Shown piece after piece: positions 1 through 7,884 of a stretch of DNA of 53,521 nucleotides. Source of the stretch: Hyphomicrobiales bacterium (GTDB lineage Bacteria > Pseudomonadota > Alphaproteobacteria > Rhizobiales > Methyloligellaceae); NCBI GenBank assembly GCA_028280515.1, contig JANQLP010000147.1, positions 1 through 53,521 on the forward strand, read 5' to 3'. Position numbers and translations under genes: made by a program. The first letter of the stretch is position 1, and each line of letters starts with the position of its first letter. The notes below the pieces were generated by a model. The model was not told where the DNA came from. It was given only the letters and a program-made list of their open reading frames with translations, and ran no database searches.

Positions 1-474
1 GTCGCGCTTGCGGCGCAGATCTTCGGCGAGATCGTCCAGAGCGACAAGAAAGACGCCCGGGCGGTCGCCGGGCTGGCCAATTGCTACGTTCAGACCGGCG
101 ATGTCGAGCGTGCGGAACAGACGCTCGAGCTCTGGGATTCAGGCGGCAAGAGCGCGCCGGAAATCGATGCCGTGCGGGCGAAGCTGGAGCTTGCGCGCAA
201 GGCGGACGAGGCGGGCGACGTCGCGGAATTGCGCGCCAGGATCGAACAGAATCCGTCCGATTACCAGGCACGCTGCGATCTCGCCATCGCCCTCAATGCG
301 AACGGCGACCGGGCGGGTGCCGCGGAACAGCTTCTCGAAGTTGTCGCCGCCAGCCGCGACTGGAACGACGGCGCGGCGCGGGCGCAACTGCTGCAGCTTT
401 TCGAGGCATGGGGCAGCGAGGACCCGGCGACCGTTGAAGGCCGGCAAAGGCTCTCTTCCCTGTTGTTCGCGTGA
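1..474 (+). CDS. Thioredoxin/TPR chaperone-like protein, C-terminal fragment (CnoX/YbbN type)
   Basis: The reading frame is open from the first base, so the start and the thioredoxin fold lie outside the window; 157 residues are visible before the TGA. What remains is a helical, TPR-like C-terminal region: helices rich in Ala/Leu/Glu/Arg, with a segment near the end of the type NPSDYQARCDLAIALNANGD that is characteristic of the C-terminal domain of YbbN/CnoX proteins (thioredoxin-fold holdases acting with GroEL/DnaK). It sits just upstream of a Lon-domain protein and a Trm112-like protein, an order I associate with alphaproteobacteria. The family call rests only on the TPR part and the neighbourhood; an active-site CxxC cannot be checked here. 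Confidence 0.75.
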   Translation, partial: VALAAQIFGEIVQSDKKDARAVAGLANCYVQTGDVERAEQTLELWDSGGKSAPEIDAVRAKLELARKADEAGDVAELRARIEQNPSDYQARCDLAIALNANGDRAGAAEQLLEVVAASRDWNDGAARAQLLQLFEAWGSEDPATVEGRQRLSSLLFA

Positions 475-516
475 GAGTGCCTGACGGGGTTTAGCAGAGG
501 AGGCGTCAGCCAGCCC

Positions 517-1194
517 GTGCCCGAAAACTACGTCAGAATTGGCGATCTGCCGGCCACCTTGAAGGTGTTTCCCTTGCGCGGCGTCATCCTCCTGCCGCGC
601 TCGACCTTGCCGCTCAATGTGTTCGAGCCACGCTATCTCGCCCTGGTGAACGACGTGCTCGCCGGCGACCGTCTGATCGGTATCGTGCAGCCGGATACCG
701 ACGAGGAGGCGTCGGAATCACCGCAGGGCAAGGAGACGGGTTTGCGTATGACCGGCGGCGCGGGCCGCCTGACCGCGTTTCAGGAGACCGATGACGGGCG
801 CTATCTCATCACCCTGAGCGGCGTGTGCCGTTTCACCATCACGGAAGAAGAACACACCGACGCACCCTATCGCATGTGCTCGGTGGACTGGCGCGCATTT
901 GCCGGCGACCTCGAACGCGGGCGCGGCGAGGACGCCGTCGACCGCGACAAGCTTCTGTCCGTGCTGAAGAGGTATCTCAAGGCCAACAAGCTCAGCGCCG
1001 ACTGGGACGGCATCAACAATTCCTCCAACGAGCTTCTGGTAAACACCCTGTCGATGATCTCGCCCTATGGGCCGGAGGAGAAGCAGGCGCTGCTTGAGGC
1101 CGATGATCTCAAGACCCGTGCCGAGGTTCTGGTGGCACTTGCCGAAATGGAGCTCGCGAGCGGTGAAGGCGGATCGGGGTCGACGCTTCAGTGA
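517..1194 (+). CDS. LON peptidase substrate-binding domain protein
   Basis: 225 residues that correspond to the N-terminal substrate-binding domain of Lon protease without its ATPase or peptidase parts. The family's opening is visible (residues about 16-45, LPRSTLPLNVFEPRYLALV), followed by the beta-rich core (GRLTAFQETDDGRYLITLSG) and a helical C-terminal half. The start is a GTG at 517 with AGAGGAGG ending about 14 bases upstream. Stand-alone Lon-N proteins are common in alphaproteobacteria; their biochemical role is poorly defined, so no reaction is assigned. It lies between the thioredoxin/TPR gene and the Trm112-like gene on the same strand, with a 48-base gap to the latter, probably one transcript. 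Confidence 0.9.
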   Translation: MPENYVRIGDLPATLKVFPLRGVILLPRSTLPLNVFEPRYLALVNDVLAGDRLIGIVQPDTDEEASESPQGKETGLRMTGGAGRLTAFQETDDGRYLITLSGVCRFTITEEEHTDAPYRMCSVDWRAFAGDLERGRGEDAVDRDKLLSVLKRYLKANKLSADWDGINNSSNELLVNTLSMISPYGPEEKQALLEADDLKTRAEVLVALAEMELASGEGGSGSTLQ

Positions 1195-1242
1195 ACTTGA
1201 GGCCTTTGATTTCCGCAAGCGACACAACGGGATAACCGACCA

Positions 1243-1467
1243 ATGAGCGAAAGCAGCAAGACTACCGGGCGCGACGAGACACGGAACAAGCCGGGACTCG
1301 ACCCCAAACTTCTGGAGATCCTGGTGTGCCCGATCACCAAGGCCACGCTCGAATATGACGCCGATGCGCAGGAGCTGATTTCCCGCGAGGCGGGGCTGGC
1401 CTACCCGATCCGGGACGGGATTCCGATCATGCTCGCCGACGAAGCGCGCAAGCTCGACGACGCGTAG
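1243..1467 (+). CDS. Trm112/UPF0434 (YcaR-like) small protein
   Basis: 74 residues with the Trm112 fold signature: [17 protein letters not shown] near residues 21-37, then [15 protein letters not shown] near 50-64. Eukaryotic and archaeal Trm112 proteins bind zinc and act as partners of methyltransferases; bacterial YcaR-type members are small and often lack the full set of zinc ligands. Here only one Cys (in LVCP) is present, so zinc binding as in classical Trm112 is unlikely. The N-terminal 18 residues are hydrophilic and variable. It ends 14 bases before the convergent MFS gene. Confidence 0.9.
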   Translation: MSESSKTTGRDETRNKPGLDPKLLEILVCPITKATLEYDADAQELISREAGLAYPIRDGIPIMLADEARKLDDA

Positions 1468-1480
1468 GCCGCCCGACCGG

Positions 1481-2731
1481 TCAGGCGGGAGACTTGCGCG
1501 CCGACGCAAGAAGCCGCGGCAGCGGGCGTTCGTCGATCGGAATATGGATCAGCGCCGCAAGCAGCCCGAGCGCCACACCGGCCCACCAGATCGGATCGTA
1601 GGAGCCGGTCTTGTCGTAGAGCCACCCGCCGAGCCAGACACCGCTGAAACTTCCGAGCTGGTGGCTGAAAAACACAATGCCGAATAAGGTCGCCATGAAG
1701 CGCGGCCCGAAAACCTGTCCGACGATGCCGGTGGTCAACGGTACGGTCGACAGCCACAGAAAGCCCATGGCGATGGCGAACGCATAGATCGTGAATTGCG
1801 TCTTGGGCGCCAGCAGCAGGCATGTGATGGCGACGGCGCGCATGAAGTAAATGAGCGCGAGGCTGCTCTTCTTGCTGTAGCGCTGCCCGACGGCGCCGGA
1901 CATGTAGGCCCCGAATATGTTGCACAGCCCCACAAGCGAGATCGCCACCGCGCCGGTCTGCGGGCTGAGCCCGAGATCCGTCACATAGGCGGGAAAGTGG
2001 ACCGTGATGAAGGCCACATGGAAGCCGCAGACGAAGAACCCGATTGTCAGAAGCACATACCCCTTGTGCGAAAACGCCTCGTGCATGGCTTGCGAGAAGG
2101 TCTGTTCGGCCTTCGCCGCGAGCTGAGCGGCTTCGGACCGTGCCCGGGGCAACAACAGCGCCGCGGGAATGATTGCGAGCACCGACGTGGCGAGAACCAG
2201 CAGGGCGGAATGCCAGCCATAGGCCGAAATGAGCGCCTGTGCGAAGGGTGAGAACACGACCTGGCCCGCCGAGCCCGCCGCCGCGCCGATTCCCAGCGCC
2301 ATGGACCGGTTCTCCGGACCGACGGCCTTGGCGATGACGGCCAGCGCCAGCGAGAAAGCCGTGAAGGCGACGCCAAGGCCGGTGATGAAGCCCGCGAACA
2401 CATGAAACGCGTTTCCGGTTTCCGCATTCGCCATGCCCCAGATGCCGAACGCATAGACAAGGGCGCCGCCCATGAGGATCTTACGGGCACCGTACTTGTC
2501 AGCCAGCATGCCCGCGATCGGCACGCCGATGCCCCACATCAGGTTCTGGATGGCGAGCGCCAGACCGAACGTCTGGCGCGTCCAGCCATTGTCCGTGGTC
2601 ATCGGTTCGAGAAACAGCCCGAAAGACGACCGTGCGCCGAAGCCGACGAGGGAAATGATGCAACCGGCGAGGATCACGATCCAGACTTTGGACGGCAATC
2701 CTGCTTGTGATGGAGAATTTTCAGTGCTCAT
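1481..2731 (-). CDS. Major facilitator superfamily transporter
   Basis: 416 residues with roughly twelve hydrophobic segments. The loop after TM2 reads GMLADKYGARKILMGG, a good MFS motif A (GxLaDrxGxrxxl). A hydrophilic central loop (about residues 195-215, Ala/Glu/Gln rich) separates two six-helix halves. General layout resembles monocarboxylate/oxalate-formate-type MFS members, but substrate cannot be read from sequence. It is transcribed divergently from a marR-family gene 195 bases away, with a cluster of palindromes between them, so it is probably the regulator's target. The pair sits inside an otherwise conserved core block and looks like an accessory insertion. Confidence 0.9.
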   Translation of the reverse strand: MSTENSPSQAGLPSKVWIVILAGCIISLVGFGARSSFGLFLEPMTTDNGWTRQTFGLALAIQNLMWGIGVPIAGMLADKYGARKILMGGALVYAFGIWGMANAETGNAFHVFAGFITGLGVAFTAFSLALAVIAKAVGPENRSMALGIGAAAGSAGQVVFSPFAQALISAYGWHSALLVLATSVLAIIPAALLLPRARSEAAQLAAKAEQTFSQAMHEAFSHKGYVLLTIGFFVCGFHVAFITVHFPAYVTDLGLSPQTGAVAISLVGLCNIFGAYMSGAVGQRYSKKSSLALIYFMRAVAITCLLLAPKTQFTIYAFAIAMGFLWLSTVPLTTGIVGQVFGPRFMATLFGIVFFSHQLGSFSGVWLGGWLYDKTGSYDPIWWAGVALGLLAALIHIPIDERPLPRLLASARKSPA

Positions 2732-2852
2732 GACAATCTGTCCGTTCCTGTATCACCTCCATCGACACGTCCTGCCCAGGACAACGAACCCTGCACATAT
2801 AGTCGTTGTTATCGAAAGTACCAGTTGAACGATACTGGAAGGATAGTATATT

Positions 2853-2881
2853 AGTGTAATTACACTCGTGTAAGTGCACTT
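2853..2881. promoter_or_regulatory. Nested palindromes, probable MarR-type operator
   Basis: Three overlapping dyads lie back to back between the MFS and marR genes: AGTGTAATTACACT (2853-2866, perfect 14 bp), TTACAC-TC-GTGTAA (2860-2873) and AAGTGCACTT (2872-2881, perfect 10 bp). A fourth, looser dyad CCAGT-N8-ACTGG lies at 2821-2838. The dyads are seen directly. Their position in a divergent promoter region next to a MarR gene makes an autoregulatory operator the simplest reading, but binding is inferred. Confidence 0.6.
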
Positions 2882-2926
2882 ATATGTCAATGGGAGATTT
2901 TCGAAATCGCGACCGAACACCACGAT

Positions 2927-3373
2927 TTGGCCCCGGCTGCCGGGCGCTTGCCCGAACCGACCGAGTGTTCCTGCGCGATGCTCAGGCGAACGGCACGCCA
3001 TGTCAGCCAGGCCTATGACAACGCGCTGTCCGCCGTTGGTCTCAAGGCCTCGCAATATATGGTGCTGGCGCATGTTGCGCGTACGGAAGGCCTCACCATA
3101 ACCGAACTCGCCAGGCGGCTCGGTCTTGACCGCACGACGCTGACGCGCAATCTGCGGCCGCTGGTGAAGGCGGGCTGGATCCGGAGTTCCGACGCGTCTG
3201 ACAGGCGCGCCCGGGCCCTGTATGCGACCGAGAGCGGACGCGACCTGGTTACACGCGCCAAGCCGCTTTGGCGGAAGGCGGAAGATGCGTTTCGCGGGTC
3301 GATGAAGAAGTCCGACGTTGCCGAACTGCGGCGCCTTCTGGACCTGGCATTGTCCAGAACCCAAATCCAATAG
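2927..3373 (+). CDS. MarR family transcriptional regulator
   Basis: 148 residues with a winged helix-turn-helix: ITELARRLGLDRTTLTRNL at about residues 58-76, followed by the wing with the typical SDASDRRARALYATESG. MarR proteins act as dimers that bind palindromic operators and release them on binding small aromatic or acidic ligands. The N-terminal PEPTECSCAMLRRTARHV is typical of the subgroup. The start is uncertain: there is no ATG in frame, so I use the TTG at 2927; another TTG lies at 2948, and the frame stays open upstream to at least ATA 2882. Divergent from the MFS gene and convergent with the FAD hydroxylase gene. Confidence 0.88.
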   Translation: MAPAAGRLPEPTECSCAMLRRTARHVSQAYDNALSAVGLKASQYMVLAHVARTEGLTITELARRLGLDRTTLTRNLRPLVKAGWIRSSDASDRRARALYATESGRDLVTRAKPLWRKAEDAFRGSMKKSDVAELRRLLDLALSRTQIQ

Positions 3374-3397
3374 CCTGCACGCCTGACCGCAATCGGA

Positions 3398-4651
3398 CTA
3401 GATTTCCTGCCCCTTCAGAAGCCTGGGCAGGCTGCCCGTCAGTCCGGCCGCCTCGCGCACGAAGAACCGTTTCAGAACCGGCGCGCGGTCGACAAGGCCA
3501 AGGCCGAGCGAGCGCACCGAGCGCAGCGGGGTGATGTCGTTGGAAAACAGCCGGTTCAGCGCATCCATCGCCAGTCCGGAAAAGGCGCTGTCGAACCGCC
3601 TCCAGCGCTGGTAGCGCTCCAGCACGGGTCCTGAACCGATGTCGAGACCGAGACGCGCCGCCTCGATCACCACCTCCGCCAACGCCGCCACGTCGCGCAG
3701 GCCGATGTTAAGCCCCTGTCCGGCAAGCGGGTGGACGCCATGGGCCGCGTCGCCGACAAGCGCGAGCCGGTCCGCGACAAACTCGCGCGCCAGATGCAAA
3801 TCAAGCGGAAAGGCGGCACGCGGTCCCGCCACCGAAAGTGCACCATAAAGGCCGCCCATGCGTTTCTTCGCCTCGTGCAGGAACGCCTCGTCGTCCAGCG
3901 CGACAATCTCGTCCGCGCGCCTGCGCGCGTCGGTCCACACCAGCGACACCCGGTCACCCTGGAGCGGCAGGATGGCAAAGGGACCCGGCGGCAGAAAATG
4001 CTGGACCGCGCGGCCGCCGTGCGGCTTTTCAATTCCGAGAGTGGCAACAATGCCTGACTGCGGATATGACCAGCCGATCGACCTGATGCCGGCCTGTTTG
4101 CGCAGTGCGGAGCGCCGGCCGTCCGCGGCGAGCAGAAGCCGCGCTTGCATGGCCCCCGCGGACTGCGTTCGGGCCACGACACCGTTCGCCTCGACGGAAA
4201 AGCCCTCCACCACATCCGGTGCCAGAAACGAGATGCCGTCGGCGGCCTCCACACATGAAAGAAGCGCACCGCGCAGAATGTGGTTTTCGAGCATGTAAGC
4301 CGCCGGTTCCCCGTCGCCGAGCGCGCCGTCAAAATGCAAAAGGGACGGCCGGGCAATGGCGTCGGCCGGACTGTCGGTGATGTCGATCTCGGTGAACGGC
4401 TGGGCATCCGCCTGCACCTCGTCCCAAACGCCGAGGGACCGGAACAGGTTCACGCTCGCGGCGGACAATGCCGAAGCCCGCCCGTCATTCGCGGCGGCCC
4501 GCGCGACCCCTGGCGGCGTGCGATCAACCACCGTGACGCCCAAGGTTCCGCGTGAGGACCTTGAAAGCGCCAGCGCCGCAGCCAGCCCGACAAAGCTCCC
4601 GCCGGCGATCAGAACGTCGCAGGACTTTGGTTCCGCACTCTTATCGACCAT
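3398..4651 (-). CDS. UbiH/UbiF/COQ6-family FAD-dependent hydroxylase
   Basis: 417 residues with the three marks of the aromatic-ring hydroxylase fold: an N-terminal dinucleotide motif (GGSFVG, residues 17-22), a middle LLAADGRRSALR (DG motif), and GDAAHGVHPLAGQGLN near residues 298-315, the second FAD-contact motif in which HPLAGQGLN is diagnostic of ubiquinone-biosynthesis hydroxylases. These enzymes hydroxylate the benzoquinone ring of ubiquinone precursors with O2 and NAD(P)H on the membrane. Which ring position (UbiH, UbiF, UbiI or the alphaproteobacterial UbiL/UbiM) cannot be decided here. Divergent from tesB, 103 bases apart. Confidence 0.88.
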   Translation of the reverse strand: MVDKSAEPKSCDVLIAGGSFVGLAAALALSRSSRGTLGVTVVDRTPPGVARAAANDGRASALSAASVNLFRSLGVWDEVQADAQPFTEIDITDSPADAIARPSLLHFDGALGDGEPAAYMLENHILRGALLSCVEAADGISFLAPDVVEGFSVEANGVVARTQSAGAMQARLLLAADGRRSALRKQAGIRSIGWSYPQSGIVATLGIEKPHGGRAVQHFLPPGPFAILPLQGDRVSLVWTDARRRADEIVALDDEAFLHEAKKRMGGLYGALSVAGPRAAFPLDLHLAREFVADRLALVGDAAHGVHPLAGQGLNIGLRDVAALAEVVIEAARLGLDIGSGPVLERYQRWRRFDSAFSGLAMDALNRLFSNDITPLRSVRSLGLGLVDRAPVLKRFFVREAAGLTGSLPRLLKGQEI

Positions 4652-4754
4652 GGGCTCACTCAGATATTCTTGACAGCCGGCACCGTCATCCGCCTCATGG
4701 GCATCACACTCCGACGAATCTCACCCAGATAGCCATTTTTGGCAGAGGCAGCGA

Positions 4755-5627
4755 ATGGTCAGCGCAGTCAAACGTCTCCTTTCCATACTCGACCTTGAAC
4801 AGCTCGAACACAACCTGTTTCGCGGACGCAGCCCGCAGGACGGATGGCAACGCGTGTTCGGCGGCCAGGTGATCGGGCAAGCCCTGGTTGCCGCCGAGCG
4901 GACCGTCGATGCGCGCATGGCGCATTCCCTGCACGCCTACTTCATGCGCCCGGGCGATCCGGCGGTCCCGATCATCTACGAAGTGGACCGGATTCGCGAC
5001 GGGCGGAGCTTCAACACCCGACGGGTGGTCGCCATTCAGCACGGTCATGCGATCTTCTCCATGTCGGTGTCCTTCCATCTCGAGGAGGACGGATTCGACC
5101 ACCAGTCCGATATGCCGGATGTCCCGAAGCCGGAGGACCTGCCGAGCATCAACGATATCAAGGAGCAGTTCCTCGACCAGATGCCGCCCAACATCAAAAG
5201 ATATTTCGAGCGTGAGCGGCCGATCGAGCTGCGCCCGGTGGACTCGTCGCGCTTTTTCGATCCGAAGAAGCGTACGCCCACGCAGTCGATATGGATTCGG
5301 GCCACCGACGATTTGCCGGACGATCCGGCCCTGCATCAATGCGCCCTTGCCTATGCATCGGACTTTTCCCTGCTCGACACGGCGTTGATCGCGCACGGAC
5401 GCCTGCTGTTCGACCCCGGGCTGATGATGGCGAGCCTCGATCACGCCATGTGGTTCCACCGCCCCTGCCGTGCCGACACCTGGCTGCTCTACACCATGGA
5501 CAGCCCCGCCGCCCACGGCGCACGCGGGTTCTGCCGAGGCAGCATTTTCACCCCGGACGGCGTGCTGGTCGCCTCCGTCGCGCAGGAGGGATTGATCCGT
5601 GAGAGACGGGAGATGAAACCCGCCTGA
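4755..5627 (+). CDS. tesB: Acyl-CoA thioesterase II
   Basis: 290 residues, the usual TesB length, with two hot-dog domains. The N-terminal one carries FGGQVIGQALVAAERTV (residues about 35-51) and the C-terminal one LAYASDFSLLDTALIAHG and SLDHAMWFHRPCRADTWLLY, the classic end-of-family signature. It hydrolyses medium- to long-chain acyl-CoA to free fatty acid and CoA in the cytoplasm. The ATG at 4755 is preceded by GGCAGAGGCAGCGA, a modest ribosome site. Divergent from the FAD hydroxylase, which has no obvious pathway link. Confidence 0.95.
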   Translation: MVSAVKRLLSILDLEQLEHNLFRGRSPQDGWQRVFGGQVIGQALVAAERTVDARMAHSLHAYFMRPGDPAVPIIYEVDRIRDGRSFNTRRVVAIQHGHAIFSMSVSFHLEEDGFDHQSDMPDVPKPEDLPSINDIKEQFLDQMPPNIKRYFERERPIELRPVDSSRFFDPKKRTPTQSIWIRATDDLPDDPALHQCALAYASDFSLLDTALIAHGRLLFDPGLMMASLDHAMWFHRPCRADTWLLYTMDSPAAHGARGFCRGSIFTPDGVLVASVAQEGLIRERREMKPA

Positions 5628-5645
5628 CGGCATGAGCGTTTTTTA

Positions 5646-5674
5646 GGCGAATCACCTCTTTTGCCGAATTTTTG
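5646..5674 (+). terminator. Weak Rho-independent terminator after tesB
   Basis: GGCGAA (5646-5651) can pair with TTTGCC (5660-5665) with one G-T wobble around an 8-base loop, followed by GAATTTTTG. The stem is short, so this is tentative. Confidence 0.3.
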
Positions 5675-5765
5675 TGCAGATTGCCGTGTCGTTTTCCCTG
5701 TGATTCTCGTTTCACAGTCTAAATTTATCATGTAAATCAATATGTTGAAGCTCCGATGCCGAAAC

Positions 5766-5781
5766 TGGCACGGGCTTTGAG
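5766..5781 (+). promoter_or_regulatory. Near-consensus sigma-54 promoter upstream of glnK-amtB
   Basis: TGGCACGGGCTTTGAG matches the RpoN consensus TGGCAC-N5-TTGCW except for A in place of C in the -12 GC. It lies about 110 bases upstream of the glnK start. Transcription of glnK-amtB from RpoN promoters activated by NtrC under nitrogen limitation is established in many proteobacteria; here it is inferred. I did not find a clear NtrC dyad upstream. Confidence 0.45.
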
Positions 5782-5887
5782 TCTCTCCGTCCATTCGCGA
5801 GTGTTTCGCTCGGGATCTTGAACAACCGTGCGTGTCACCACGCTGCAGGAAGAGCGGTAGCGATACGCGCAAGAAACGGGGAGCTGA

Positions 5888-6229
<342 letters not shown>

Positions 6230-6263
6230 TTCGAAGGAATCAACCACTTTTCGGGGGTTTAAC

Positions 6264-7622
6264 ATGATGAGACCGCGCAACCTGCTCGCGCCGACATTGA
6301 GCCTGGCCGCAGTGCTGGCCCTGTTCGTCGACCCTGCACTTGCGCAGGAGACGACACCGGCCGCGCAGGAGGCTGCTCCGGCCGCGGCGACGGCCGTTCC
6401 GGCTGACTCGAAATATGTCTTCAACACGCTGCTGTTCCTGATCGGCGGCTTTCTGGTCATGTGGATGGCGTGCGGCTTCGCGATGCTCGAGGCCGGCATG
6501 GTGCGTTCGAAGAATGTCGCCATGCAGTGCACCAAGAATATCGGCCTCTATTCCATCGCCGGTCTGATGTACTGGGTTGTCGGCTACAACCTGATGTATG
6601 ACGGCGTGGACGGCGGCTATATCGGCTCGTTTCTGCCGAAAGCGATCCCGGAGCCGGGACAGGATGCCGGCGACTATGCCGCCGCCTCCGACTGGTTCTT
6701 CCAGATGGTGTTCTGCGCCACGGCGGCGTCGATCGTGTCCGGCACGCTCGCCGAACGCATCAAGCTGTGGCCGTTCCTGATCTTTGTCGCGATCCTCTGC
6801 GGCTTCATCTATCCGATCCAGGGCGCCTGGAAATGTGGCGCGGGCTGGCTTCAGGAAGCCGGCTTCCAGGACTTTGCCGGCTCGACGCTGGTGCACTCCA
6901 CCGGTGGATGGGCCGCACTGGTCGGCGCAATTCTGCTCGGCGCGCGTGCGGGCAAATATGGCAAGGACGGCTCCGTCAACGCGATTCCGGGCTCGAGCAT
7001 GCCTTTGGCGACGCTTGGCACGTTCATCCTGTGGCTCGGCTGGTTCGGCTTCAACGGCGGCTCGCAGCTCGCGCTCGGTTCTCTGGAAGACGCATCGTCC
7101 GTATCGCGCATCTTCATGAACACGAACATTGCCGCGGCAGCGGGCGTGGTCGTGGCGATGATTCTGTCACAGGTGTTCTACGGTAAGGTCGACCTGACCT
7201 TTGCGTTGAACGGCGCGCTGGCCGGTCTCGTGTCGATCACCGCGGAACCGCTCACGCCGAGCCCGATCTGGGCGATCATCATCGGCGGCGTCGGCGGTGC
7301 CATCGTCGTGTTCACCGTCCCGCTTCTCGACAAGCTGAAGATCGATGACGTGGTGGGCGCCATTCCGGTTCATCTCGTTGCCGGAATATGGGGAACGCTG
7401 GCGGTTCCGTTCACAAACTCGGACAGCAGCTTCGGGGCCCAGATCCTGGGTATCGTCGCGGTCGGCGTGTTTGTCAGCATCGCCAGCCTCGTCGTCTGGC
7501 TGATCCTGAAAGCAACCATCGGCATCCGTCCAAGCGAAGAGCAGGAAGCCAACGGCCTCGACCAGTCCGAATGTGGCATGGAGGCCTATCCTGAGTTCGG
7601 CGTCGGAAGCCAGCGAATCTAG
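6264..7622 (+). CDS. amtB: Ammonium transporter AmtB
   Basis: 452 residues from the ATG at 6264 (a second ATG follows at 6267). An N-terminal signal peptide ends near LALFVDPALAQ, followed by an Ala/Pro/Thr-rich stretch and then about eleven membrane helices. Family motifs are clear: MLEAGMVRSKN, HSTGGWAALVGAILLGAR, FNGGSQLALG and HLVAGIWGTLAV, the last containing one of the twin pore histidines. AmtB forms a trimer in the inner membrane that conducts ammonium and is gated by GlnK. The frame is open upstream to overlap glnK, but the signal peptide fixes the start at 6264. Strong hairpins follow the stop. Confidence 0.95.
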   Translation: MMRPRNLLAPTLSLAAVLALFVDPALAQETTPAAQEAAPAAATAVPADSKYVFNTLLFLIGGFLVMWMACGFAMLEAGMVRSKNVAMQCTKNIGLYSIAGLMYWVVGYNLMYDGVDGGYIGSFLPKAIPEPGQDAGDYAAASDWFFQMVFCATAASIVSGTLAERIKLWPFLIFVAILCGFIYPIQGAWKCGAGWLQEAGFQDFAGSTLVHSTGGWAALVGAILLGARAGKYGKDGSVNAIPGSSMPLATLGTFILWLGWFGFNGGSQLALGSLEDASSVSRIFMNTNIAAAAGVVVAMILSQVFYGKVDLTFALNGALAGLVSITAEPLTPSPIWAIIIGGVGGAIVVFTVPLLDKLKIDDVVGAIPVHLVAGIWGTLAVPFTNSDSSFGAQILGIVAVGVFVSIASLVVWLILKATIGIRPSEEQEANGLDQSECGMEAYPEFGVGSQRI

Positions 7623-7626
7623 CGAT

Positions 7627-7670
7627 TTGGGGACGGACGGCCCTCCTCCCAGATGTCGGACCGTCCCCAA
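7627..7670 (+). terminator. GC-rich hairpin directly after amtB
   Basis: TTGGGGACGG (7627-7636) pairs perfectly with CCGTCCCCAA (7661-7670) around a 24-base loop, beginning 4 bases after the amtB stop. It has no T-run, so it is more likely an mRNA 3'-end stabiliser or part of a bipartite terminator than a stand-alone one. Confidence 0.5.
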
Positions 7671-7720
7671 TGACTGAGACCGCCCGTCGCGCCTACAAGA
7701 CGGGTCACGTCCAAAACCGG

Positions 7721-7752
7721 CCCGGATGCCCTGCGGCATCCGGGTCATTTTT
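7721..7752 (+). terminator. Rho-independent terminator of glnK-amtB
   Basis: CCCGGATGCC (7721-7730) and GGCATCCGGG (7735-7744) form a perfect 10-bp stem with a CTGC loop, followed by TCATTTTT. It points along the + strand and lies 99 bases after the amtB stop. Confidence 0.85.
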
Positions 7753-7792
7753 ATGGCGCAATGACGGCGAAGGCGAAAACCGACGAAAAGTG

Positions 7793-7807
7793 TTAATGAG
7801 ACCTTAA
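7793..7807 (+). promoter_or_regulatory. CtrA-type site TTAA-N7-TTAA before the dapC-ftsK unit
   Basis: TTAA TGAGACC TTAA, followed by CC, is an exact match to the alphaproteobacterial CtrA full-site core (TTAA-N7-TTAA, with TTAACC at the second half). It lies 78 bases upstream of the aminotransferase gene, which is followed 13 bases after its stop by ftsK. Control by CtrA is inferred from the motif only. Confidence 0.5.
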
Positions 7808-7884
7808 CCTGTATGCCCCTAGATACACGTGACCCTTGACCGCCCACAGCAACGGGGTCCGTGGTGTAAGTCAAAGACGGTGTC

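Noticed and set aside
718-1509. 263-codon open frame on the minus strand opposite the Lon-domain and Trm112 genes
   Set aside because: Mirror of well-recognised proteins on the other strand; composition (Arg/His/Gly/Leu rich, no domain) is typical of antisense frames in GC-rich DNA.
4704-5633. 309-codon frame opposite tesB
   Set aside because: Antisense of a complete tesB with both hot-dog signatures; no domain recognisable in the minus-strand translation.
5833-5848. Second sigma-54-like sequence TGTCACCACGCTGCAG before glnK
   Set aside because: The -24 GG is GT and the spacing to GC is one base short; the site at 5766 is better.
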